Assembly: GCF_021412625.1 (NCBI RefSeq)
Contig: NZ_JAKCFI010000013.1
Location: 173,363-237,362 of the forward strand
Direction of reading: 5' to 3'
Source of the DNA: Myxococcus stipitatus
Lineage (GTDB): Bacteria; Myxococcota; Myxococcia; Myxococcales; Myxococcaceae
DNA: 64,000 nt
Shown in pieces: positions 19,738-26,700 of this stretch. The notes under the pieces are model-generated. The model made no database searches, was not told where the DNA came from, and saw nothing but the letters and a program-made list of their open reading frames with translations. The position numbers were made by a program, and so were the translations under genes. Within the stretch, counting starts at the first letter, position 1. The number at the start of each line of letters is the position of its first letter.

Positions 19738-20256
19738 ATGTCGCTTCGCTTCGAGCCCCTGTCACGGCGTCTGCGTCCGGCCGTGTTGCTCGTGGGCTGC
19801 GCGCTCGGACTCTCCGGTTGTGGCTACAGGCTGGCCCCGCGCGGCACGGGGCTCCCCGAGGGCGTGATGGCCGTCTGCGCGCCCATCTTCGCCAACGAGA
19901 CGGCGGAGCCCGCCCTGGAGACGCTCTTCACGCGCTACCTGCGACAGGAACTGACGCAGGTGGGGCGGCTGGGCGGCGGCAGCATCCCGTGTGATGCGCG
20001 CGTGGAGGGGACGGTGGTGGCCGTGTGGAGCTCGCCGACCCTCGTCGAGCGCTTCTTCCGCGTCTACGCCACCGTGAGGCTGCGGCTGACGCGCGAGGGC
20101 CAGCAGGCCCAGGAGACCGTCGTCTCCGGGACGGAGGACTACCTGCCCGGGAGCGGAGACATCCTGGAGGCGGAATCCAACAGGCAGGCCGCGCTGGATC
20201 GTCTGGCGCAGGTGCTCATGCGCGACGGGTTCGACAGGCTGGCCAGCACCTGGTGA
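19738..20256 (+). CDS. lptE: LptE-like LPS-assembly lipoprotein
   Basis: A 172-residue lipoprotein precursor: basic N-terminus, hydrophobic stretch and lipobox LSGC, followed at once by GYRLAPRGTGLPEG, the LptE hallmark (C-G-Y/F-x-L-x-x). The rest fits the family (FANETAEPALETLFTRYLRQEL; conserved late RQAALDRLAQVL). LptE plugs the LptD barrel that inserts LPS into the outer membrane. Its own promoter stands immediately upstream. lptD is not in the window. It ends in a stem-loop. Confidence 0.88.
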   Translation: MSLRFEPLSRRLRPAVLLVGCALGLSGCGYRLAPRGTGLPEGVMAVCAPIFANETAEPALETLFTRYLRQELTQVGRLGGGSIPCDARVEGTVVAVWSSPTLVERFFRVYATVRLRLTREGQQAQETVVSGTEDYLPGSGDILEAESNRQAALDRLAQVLMRDGFDRLASTW

Positions 20257-20274
20257 GGAGGCCGTGGGGCCTCC
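20257..20274 (+). terminator. Stem-loop directly after lptE
   Basis: GGAGGCC (20257-20263) and GGCCTCC (20268-20274) form a 7-bp stem with a 4-nt loop right after the stop codon. C-rich rather than U-rich sequence follows. Confidence 0.5.
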
Positions 20275-20334
20275 TCCCGGGGTGCCTGCTTCCGAAGAAT
20301 TGCGGAAATGGGGACCCGAGGGCCCCCAGGGGGC

Positions 20335-20604
20335 TCAGGCCTGCGCGCTCTTGGCGGCGGCCTTGGCCAGGCGGGAGATGCGGCGGGACGCGGTGCGCTT
20401 GTGCAGCACGCCCTTGGAGGCGGCCTTGTTCAGCGCCTTGGAGGCCGACTTGAGGGCGTCCGTCTTCTTGGTGGTGTCCTTGGCGGCGATGGCCTCGCGC
20501 GCGGACTTGACCGCCTCCTTCACCTCGCCACGGACGGTGACGTTGCGGGCGCGGCGCTTCAGGGACTGACGGTGACGCTTCTCTGCGGACTTGGTGTTGG
20601 CCAA
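20335..20604 (-). CDS. rpsT: 30S ribosomal protein S20
   Basis: An 89-residue, very basic, fully helical protein with the S20 signature NTKSAEKRHRQSLKRRARN and the conserved TASRRISRLAKA end. It binds 16S rRNA early in small-subunit assembly. The start codon is TTG (complement of 20602-20604), preceded by GGAG 7 nt upstream; the mature N-terminus ANTKSAEKR leaves no better choice. Escherichia coli rpsT also starts with UUG, where it takes part in autogenous translational control. A strong promoter with an internal palindrome lies just upstream. Confidence 0.97.
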   Translation of the reverse strand: MANTKSAEKRHRQSLKRRARNVTVRGEVKEAVKSAREAIAAKDTTKKTDALKSASKALNKAASKGVLHKRTASRRISRLAKAAAKSAQA

Positions 20605-20644
20605 GAGAAATCTCCAGCGAAAGGCAGGCTAAAAAGAGGGGCCG

Positions 20645-20673
20645 TCCTTACTGCGACGCCTCGCAGGCGTCAA
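20645..20673 (-). promoter_or_regulatory. rpsT promoter with an operator-like palindrome in the spacer
   Basis: Read on the minus strand: TTGACG (20673-20668), a 17-nt spacer and TAAGGA (20650-20645); expected start near 20638. A perfect inverted repeat GACGCCT-GCG-AGGCGTC (20671-20655) overlaps the end of the -35 and fills most of the spacer, a position where a bound protein would block RNA polymerase. Confidence 0.6.
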
Positions 20674-20741
20674 GGCGGGCGTGCGCGTCCGACCGGGTTT
20701 TCCGGTCTCCGGACGCGGATCATCCAACGAACGGAAGGGAA

Positions 20742-21920
20742 TCACCCGGCCGGGGTGGCGTATTCCCACGCCAGGCCAGCGGGGTCGCGGAAGGTCAGCC
20801 GTCCGGGGCTCTGCTCGCCGAGCGCGCCGGGCTGGTGCGTCTGGAGCCACGTCCCGAGCCGCTCCACCGCCCGTCGCGAGGGCGCCTCCAGGATCAGGAC
20901 CAGGGCCCCGGACGGGGCCGCCGCCGCGCCGGCCAGGAAGTCGAGCCGCAGGGAGCCGCTCTCGTAGGAGGCATGGTCCGGAGGGCTCCGAGGGCTCGCC
21001 CAGCCGAGGACGGGGGCCAGGGCGTCCCAGAACGCGCGCTGGGCGGCGAGGTCTGGCACGCGCAGCCGCACCGTGGACAGAGGGGCCCGCGGGAGGGTGG
21101 TGGGGGGCGGGAGCGCCTTCTCCCGGGTCTTGGCGGCCTGCCAGTGGCGCTCCATGTGCTCCAGGGTGGCCTCGCCGAAGGGGACGCCCTCGGCGCGCAG
21201 CGCGCCCTCGATGTGCTGGAAGCGGGTGGTGAACCGGCGGATGGCCATGCGCAGGGCGTCCTCGGCGGGGGCCTTGATGAAGCGCGCGAGGTTGGCGAGC
21301 GAGAACAGGACGTCGCCCAGCTCGTGCTCGATGGCGTCCCGGTCCCCGGAGGCGATGGCCTCGTCCAGCTCCCCCAGCTCCTCGTCCAGCTTGCCGCGCA
21401 CCCCGGCGAGGTCTGGCCAGTCGAAGCCGATGCGGCTGGCCTTCTCCGTCAGGCGCTCGGCCCGCAGCAGGGCGGGGGCTGCGGTGGGCACGCCGTCCAG
21501 CACGGACCCCTCGCTGCCCGTCTTGCGCTTCTTCTCCTCCGCCTTGAGCTTCGCCCAGTTGGCCAGCACCTGCTCCGCCCCGTCCGCGCGCTTCTCGCCG
21601 AAGACATGGGGGTGGCGGCTGACGATCTTGTCCGCGATGGCCTTGCTGACGTCGGCCATGGAGAATTCGCTGAGCTCGGAGGCGAGCTGGGCGTGGAAGA
21701 CGATCTGGAACAGCAGGTCCCCCAGCTCCTCGCACAAGGGCTGCCAGGGGCCCCCCTGCGCCACCCGGTCCATCTCGTCCAGGACCTCGAAGGCCTCCTC
21801 GACCAGGTAGGGACGCAGCGAACGCAGGTCCTGCTCCCGGTCCCACGGACAGCCGCCCTCGGCGCGCAGCCTCCGCATGATCTCCACCAACCGTTCCAGC
21901 TCCGCCCCGGGGGTGCCCAT
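20742..21920 (-). CDS. mazG: MazG nucleotide pyrophosphohydrolase fused to a glyoxalase-like (VOC) domain
   Basis: A 392-residue two-part protein. Residues 1-270 are a full bacterial MazG with two MazG folds: EGGCPWDREQ, EEAFEVLDE and EELGDLLFQ, then a second EELGELDEA and EHELGDVLFSLAN. MazG hydrolyses NTPs or dNTPs to NMP and pyrophosphate, and in some bacteria lowers ppGpp. Residues about 275-392 form a VOC/glyoxalase fold (VRLRVPDLAAQRAFWDAL..LTFRDPAGLAWEYA). The first metal ligand position of that fold seems replaced, so it may bind rather than catalyse. E. coli MazG ends near residue 263, so the C-terminal domain is a true addition. Divergent from the TPR gene; rpsT lies downstream. Confidence 0.9.
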   Translation of the reverse strand: MGTPGAELERLVEIMRRLRAEGGCPWDREQDLRSLRPYLVEEAFEVLDEMDRVAQGGPWQPLCEELGDLLFQIVFHAQLASELSEFSMADVSKAIADKIVSRHPHVFGEKRADGAEQVLANWAKLKAEEKKRKTGSEGSVLDGVPTAAPALLRAERLTEKASRIGFDWPDLAGVRGKLDEELGELDEAIASGDRDAIEHELGDVLFSLANLARFIKAPAEDALRMAIRRFTTRFQHIEGALRAEGVPFGEATLEHMERHWQAAKTREKALPPPTTLPRAPLSTVRLRVPDLAAQRAFWDALAPVLGWASPRSPPDHASYESGSLRLDFLAGAAAAPSGALVLILEAPSRRAVERLGTWLQTHQPGALGEQSPGRLTFRDPAGLAWEYATPAG

Positions 21921-22076
21921 GCCGTGTCCTCCACCTGCGCGGGCGACCTTGCCCGCGACGCGCGTCGTCTAACACGTGAGCCCCGGGTCGTATCCGCGGA
22001 AAGGCGGCCCGGAGGGGGTGGGTGGTGGCGTTCGCTTCCGTGCCTCGGCCCGGGTCGCCTATCATCCGGGTCCTGG

Positions 22077-24269
22077 ATGATCCGTCCCCCCCTCTCCGTC
22101 TTGGCCCTCTTGGGCCTGCTGCTCCTGACCCCCGCGGTGGCCGTCGCGCAGCTCGAGGCGCCCACGCGAATCCAGGAGGTGGATCCCGGCCCCGTCGAGC
22201 CCGACCTCCAGGATGAGGCCGCGGACACCGTGGACACCTCCGACGAGGAGGAGCCGGCGGGGAGCCAGGTCGAGGACGAGCCGGACGACGAACCCAAGCG
22301 GGGCCGCCCTGGGAGCCGGGGGAAGGCCGAGGCCAACGCGCCCCTCCCCGGCGTCGCGGGGCCGACAGGCGCCGCCGCCCAGGTGCCGGAGGGGCCCGTG
22401 CCGCCCCCCCCGCCGCGTCCGGTGCTGAGCCCGGTGCTGGCGCCGCGCGTGACGGACGCGGAGATCCTCGCCGTGTGGGACCGCTGGCGGCAGGCCCAGT
22501 CGACCAATGATCGGGCCACCGCGGAGCAGGCGCAGAGCGCGCTGGTGCTCCTCAAGGCGGAGTTGCAGGCCGCGGACCTGGAGCCCATCAGCGTGGGCTT
22601 CCTGCGCGAATCCGTCGTGCGCCGCCGGGCGGGGGACATGGCGGGGGCGCTGAAGCTGGGGGCGCTGGCGGTGCAGCTGTCGCCCCGCCTGCCCATGGCG
22701 CACTTCCTGATGGCGGAGACCTACGCGGCGGCGGACCCCATGGACGTGGGCCGCTACCTGGGGGCCCTGCGGACCGCCTTCGTGTCGATGGCGACGGACC
22801 CTCGCTACCGGGGACCGGCGCTGGTGGACCTCGGCGCGCTCGTGCTGGTGGCGTGGGCGGGGACGGCCGTGGTGCTGGTGGCGCTGCTGTTCGTGCGACG
22901 GGTGCGCTACGCGCTCCACGACTTCCACCACCTCCTGCCGCGCGCCGTGGCGCGCTGGCAGTCCGCGTTGCTGGGCATCCTCCTGCTCGGGCTCCCCCTG
23001 ACGCTGGGCGTGGGCGGGCTGCCCCTGCTGCTGGTGTTGCTGGGCGTGGTGGTGCCGTACCTGACGCGCGCCGAGCGGATCGTCGCGGCGGTGCTGGTGG
23101 CGGGCCTGGGCCTGTCGCCCCTGGCGGCGGGCCAGCTCGCGCGCCTGACGGCGTTCGCGGGCACGCCGGCGGAGGACGTCTCCCTGCTGGAGCGCGGCGG
23201 CCTGTCGGCCGAGGCCGCGATGGCGCGGGTGCAGGCGCGACTGGGCGCGGGCAAGGCGACCTACCAGGAGCTGGCCGCGCTGGGGCAGTACGAGTCGCGG
23301 CGCGGGATGCTGGAGGAGGCCCGGACGCACTTCAAGGCCGCCACCGCGCTGCGCAGTCGCGACGCGCGCCTGCTGACGCGCTTCGGCAACGTCCTGGTGG
23401 GGCTGGGGGACGAGGAGGGCGCGGCGCAGCTGTACACGCAGGCCGCCGGCGTGGATCCGTCGCTCGCGGCGCCGCACTACAACCTGGCGATGCTCTACCG
23501 GCGCCGCGCGAAGACGCTGCCGGACTCCCAGGTGGGCACGGAGCTGGACCGGGCGGCCACCGCCACCGCCGCCGCGAACGCCCTGGACGCGGAGCTGCTG
23601 CGCCGCGAGCCGCCCCCGGAGGATCGGCTCCTGCTCAACCTGTTGACCCTGGCGCCGGCGGTGCCCGCGTCGGAGTGGATGTCGCTGGCCGACGGCACCG
23701 CGGACGGCGCGCGGGTGGAGGGGCAGCTGACGCGGTGGCTCCTGCCGGGCGTGTCTCCGGGGCCCATGTCGTGGGGGCTGGCGGTGGGGCTCGCGGCGAT
23801 GCTCGTGGTGTGGGGACTCGGCGTGGACAGGCTGAAGGCCTCGAGGGCCTGCGAGCGGTGTGGTCGCCCGGTGTGCGTCCGGTGCGATCCCGAACTGGGG
23901 GCGGGTGGGAAGCAGTGCGGGCAGTGCGTGAACGTGTTCTCGCGCCGGGGGCTCGTGCCGCAGAAGCTGCGCCAGCGCAAGGCGGACCAGGTGGAGCGCC
24001 ATCAAGCATGGGTGGGCCGGCTGACGTACGCGGCGGGGGCGCTCCTGTCGGGCGCCGGGCACGTCTTCGCGGGCGGCCCGGTGCGCGGCGCGCTCTACGC
24101 GTTCTTCTTCCTCTTCGCCTTGACGGCGACGCTCATGCACCACGGGCTGATGCGCGTGCCCTACGGCGAGGCGCCCGTGTACCTCAAGCTGGTGCCCGCG
24201 GTGGTGCTGCTGGTCGTCGTCCACCTGTCGTCCATCAGCGGCCTGCGTCGGCTGCGGCGGGGAGAGTGA
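22077..24269 (+). CDS. TPR membrane protein with C-terminal zinc ribbon
   Basis: A 730-residue envelope protein. A signal peptide or anchor (IRPPLSVLALLGLLLLTPAVAVAQ) is followed by an acidic and Pro-rich disordered stretch, a helical repeat region (about 140-235), three or four membrane segments (about 255-350), a TPR block (about 370-500; YESRRGMLEEARTHFKAA, FGNVLVGLGDEEGAA), a membrane segment, a zinc ribbon CERCGRPVCVRCD..CGQC (about 600), and final membrane segments. No known family; such TPR/TM/zinc-ribbon proteins recur in myxobacteria with unknown roles. A TATCAT -10-like box (22060-22065) ends 11 nt before the ATG. The DUF4388 gene follows after 4 nt. Confidence 0.85.
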   Translation: MIRPPLSVLALLGLLLLTPAVAVAQLEAPTRIQEVDPGPVEPDLQDEAADTVDTSDEEEPAGSQVEDEPDDEPKRGRPGSRGKAEANAPLPGVAGPTGAAAQVPEGPVPPPPPRPVLSPVLAPRVTDAEILAVWDRWRQAQSTNDRATAEQAQSALVLLKAELQAADLEPISVGFLRESVVRRRAGDMAGALKLGALAVQLSPRLPMAHFLMAETYAAADPMDVGRYLGALRTAFVSMATDPRYRGPALVDLGALVLVAWAGTAVVLVALLFVRRVRYALHDFHHLLPRAVARWQSALLGILLLGLPLTLGVGGLPLLLVLLGVVVPYLTRAERIVAAVLVAGLGLSPLAAGQLARLTAFAGTPAEDVSLLERGGLSAEAAMARVQARLGAGKATYQELAALGQYESRRGMLEEARTHFKAATALRSRDARLLTRFGNVLVGLGDEEGAAQLYTQAAGVDPSLAAPHYNLAMLYRRRAKTLPDSQVGTELDRAATATAAANALDAELLRREPPPEDRLLLNLLTLAPAVPASEWMSLADGTADGARVEGQLTRWLLPGVSPGPMSWGLAVGLAAMLVVWGLGVDRLKASRACERCGRPVCVRCDPELGAGGKQCGQCVNVFSRRGLVPQKLRQRKADQVERHQAWVGRLTYAAGALLSGAGHVFAGGPVRGALYAFFFLFALTATLMHHGLMRVPYGEAPVYLKLVPAVVLLVVVHLSSISGLRRLRRGE

Positions 24270-24273
24270 CGCC

Positions 24274-25395
24274 ATGGCCCTGAAGGGAACGCTCAAGGAC
24301 TTCGGCATCGGCGACATCCTGCAGCTCATCGGGCAGCAGCAGAAGACGGGGACGCTCCAACTGGCCGACAGGGACCAGGAGGTCCGCATCGGCTTCAAGG
24401 ACGGCCACATCATCAAGGTCGAGAGCATCACCCGAAAGCGCAAGGACCTCATCGGCGCCATGCTGGTGCGCGCCGAGCTCATCACCGACACGCAGCTCGA
24501 CGCCGCGCTCGAGACGCAGCGGCGCACGCTCAAGCGGCTGGGGGACGTGCTCGTCTCCAGCCAGGCGCTCACCGCCGAGCGCTTCCAGTCGATGATGCAG
24601 CTGCAGGCCACCGAGACGCTCTACCGGCTCTTCACGTGGAAGGCCGGCACGTACGAGTTCATCCAGGAACCGGTGGAGCCGGACGCCGAGGCCATCCGCC
24701 CCCTGCGCGCCGAGACGGTGCTCATGGAGGGCTTCCGGATGGTCGACGAGTGGCCGGTCATCCGCAAGTCCATCCACCGCGACGACCTCTCCTTCGAGCG
24801 CGTCAAGGCGCTGCCGCCTCCCCGGGACGGCGAGGAGGGGGGCGAGCTGGGGGTCATCGGCTCCACCGAGCGGCGGGTCTACGAGGAGATCGCCCAGGGA
24901 CGGGACCTGCGCAAGTTGGTGGACGTCTGCTGCCTGGGCGAGTTCGAGACCTGCAAGGCCCTGCACAACCTGGTGCGCGGCGAGTTCGTGCGCGTCATCC
25001 ACCCCGAGGGCGCGCGCGCGCCGGCGCCCGGCGAGGAGCGGCTGTTCTCCAAGGCGATGGGGGTGGTGGGCCGCGTGGTGGCCACCATGGGCGTGCTGGC
25101 GGCCCTGGCGGTGGTGGTGTCGCGGGTGGCGCTCGCCGACCCGGAGCGCACCCGGGCCGCGACCGGATTCGCCGACCCCGCCGTGCAACGTCATGTTTCA
25201 GATGCCCAACGCGTCCGCATCGAAGCGGCGCTGGAAGTGTTCCGTCTGGAACGCGGCGAGCTACCGGAGCGGTTGGATGCGCTGGTGCACGCTGGATTGT
25301 TGGGTCCGGAGGAACTCAGATACCCCTGGCGGGAGGAGTACTACTACCGGCGGGTGGCCGCTCGGCAGTTCGTCCTCCTGCCGCCCTTGCGCTAG
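24274..25395 (+). CDS. DUF4388 (PATAN-type) protein with membrane anchor and pseudopilin-like tail
   Basis: A 373-residue protein. It starts with a DUF4388 domain (LKGTLKDFGIGDILQLIGQQ..KTGTLQL..IGFKDGHIIKVES), a domain common in myxobacterial and other response-regulator systems, then a GspE-N-like helical segment (about 75-125, LGDVLVSSQALTAERF), a winged-helix-like region (about 190-250), one transmembrane segment (about 270-287), and a periplasmic tail whose RIEAALEVFRLERGELPERLDALV resembles the C-terminal part of type II secretion pseudopilins. Function unknown; the DUF4388 domain suggests a signalling or complex-assembly role. Probably co-transcribed with the upstream TPR gene. Confidence 0.85.
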   Translation: MALKGTLKDFGIGDILQLIGQQQKTGTLQLADRDQEVRIGFKDGHIIKVESITRKRKDLIGAMLVRAELITDTQLDAALETQRRTLKRLGDVLVSSQALTAERFQSMMQLQATETLYRLFTWKAGTYEFIQEPVEPDAEAIRPLRAETVLMEGFRMVDEWPVIRKSIHRDDLSFERVKALPPPRDGEEGGELGVIGSTERRVYEEIAQGRDLRKLVDVCCLGEFETCKALHNLVRGEFVRVIHPEGARAPAPGEERLFSKAMGVVGRVVATMGVLAALAVVVSRVALADPERTRAATGFADPAVQRHVSDAQRVRIEAALEVFRLERGELPERLDALVHAGLLGPEELRYPWREEYYYRRVAARQFVLLPPLR

Positions 25396-25476
25396 CGTCG
25401 AGGGAAAGTCGTCTCGCGGAGTCCGGGGGGCGGCGTTACTTTGAGGACAGCGGTACCGACCGAGGAACGACACGCA

Positions 25477-26565
25477 TTGCGAAATCCCGCCACGTTGGAA
25501 GCGCCCGCAGTCGTTTCCGCCTCCGCCAAGGTGGATGTCCGTGACAACGAGACCGCCCTGGCCCTGTGCGGCAACCAGAACGAAAACCTCAAGCTGATGG
25601 AGCGGCGGCTCGGTGTCCGGGTGGGACAGCGAGGCACCGAGTTCCATCTGTCCGGCCCCTCTGACGCGGTGGCCTTCTCCGTGCGGCTCCTGGAGAACCT
25701 GGAGCAGATGATCCGCGCGGGCCGGCCCGTGTACCGCGAGGACGTGGAGCAGGGCATCAAGGTCCTGGGCCGGGGGGCGGAGTCCCTCCAGGAGGTCATG
25801 CTCGGTCCGGTGCTCAAGAGCTCCGGCAACCGGCAGATCGCCCCCAAGAGCATCGCGCAGAAGCGCTACGTGGACGCCATCCGCGCCCACGACATCGTCT
25901 TCGGAATCGGACCGGCGGGTACGGGCAAGACGTACCTGGCCATGGCCATGGCCGTGGCCTTCCTCCAGGAGCGCAAGGTCAAGCGCATCGTCCTGGCCCG
26001 GCCGGCGGTGGAGGCGGGCGAGAAGCTCGGCTTCCTGCCCGGTGACCTCCAGGAGAAGGTGAACCCCTACCTGCGCCCGCTCTACGACGCGCTCCACGAC
26101 ATGATGGCGGCCGAACGCGCCGCGCACCTGGTGGAGCAGGGCGTGGTGGAGGTGGCTCCGCTGGCCTTCATGCGTGGCCGCACGCTCAACGACGCCTTCG
26201 TCATCCTCGACGAGGCGCAGAACACCACCGTGGAGCAGATGAAGATGTTCCTGACGCGCCTGGGCTACAACAGCAAGGCCGTCATCACCGGCGACGTGAC
26301 GCAGGTGGACCTCCCCACCGGGAAGATGTCCGGCCTGAACCACGCCCGCGCGGTGCTCAAGAACATCGACGGCATCCACTTCGCGGAGTTCTCGGACATG
26401 GACGTCGTCCGCCACCCGTTGGTCCAGGAGGTCATCCGCGCCTACGACCGGGCGGAGGTCGCCGCGCGAGAGGCCCAGGCCGCCCGCGAGGCCGCCCAGG
26501 CGGCGAACCCGTCCTCGGAGACGCCGCCCCTGACTCCGGTGCCTCCCGAGGCCGCCGTCGGTTGA
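25477..26565 (+). CDS. phoH: PhoH-like P-loop ATPase
   Basis: A 362-residue PhoH/YbeZ family protein: an N-terminal KH-like domain (LKLMERRLGVRVGQRGTEFHLSG), then the ATPase with Walker A GPAGTGKT (145-152), an RPAVEAGEKLGFLPGD segment and Walker B FVILDEAQN. It probably works with the RNase YbeY, encoded two genes downstream, in rRNA processing. I prefer TTG 25477 because GAGGAA stands 9 nt upstream; another in-frame TTG at 25441 lacks so clear a site. The C-terminus is extended by about 40 Ala/Pro-rich residues. The order phoH-pgpH-ybeY is conserved in many bacteria. Confidence 0.94.
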   Translation: MRNPATLEAPAVVSASAKVDVRDNETALALCGNQNENLKLMERRLGVRVGQRGTEFHLSGPSDAVAFSVRLLENLEQMIRAGRPVYREDVEQGIKVLGRGAESLQEVMLGPVLKSSGNRQIAPKSIAQKRYVDAIRAHDIVFGIGPAGTGKTYLAMAMAVAFLQERKVKRIVLARPAVEAGEKLGFLPGDLQEKVNPYLRPLYDALHDMMAAERAAHLVEQGVVEVAPLAFMRGRTLNDAFVILDEAQNTTVEQMKMFLTRLGYNSKAVITGDVTQVDLPTGKMSGLNHARAVLKNIDGIHFAEFSDMDVVRHPLVQEVIRAYDRAEVAAREAQAAREAAQAANPSSETPPLTPVPPEAAVG

Positions 26566-26594
26566 CCCGAGGATGTAGGGCCTACGTACGCCCA

Positions 26595-26614
26595 CCCGCA
26601 ACTACCCTTGCGGG
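26595..26614 (+). terminator. Possible stem-loop after phoH
   Basis: CCCGCA (26595-26600) pairs with TGCGGG (26609-26614) over an 8-nt loop in the 135-nt gap between phoH and the HD-phosphodiesterase gene. It is weak and may only attenuate. Confidence 0.35.
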
Positions 26615-26700
26615 CGGGCGTGCGCATCCCCTCCTCGCGAATATTCCTGGGTGCTGCGGCCTTGATGGAGACGCGACCCCTATTTAGGGTGAGGACCTCC

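Noticed and set aside
26595..26614. Riboswitch between phoH and the HD-phosphodiesterase gene
   Set aside because: Only a small hairpin is visible; no known riboswitch core could be recognised.
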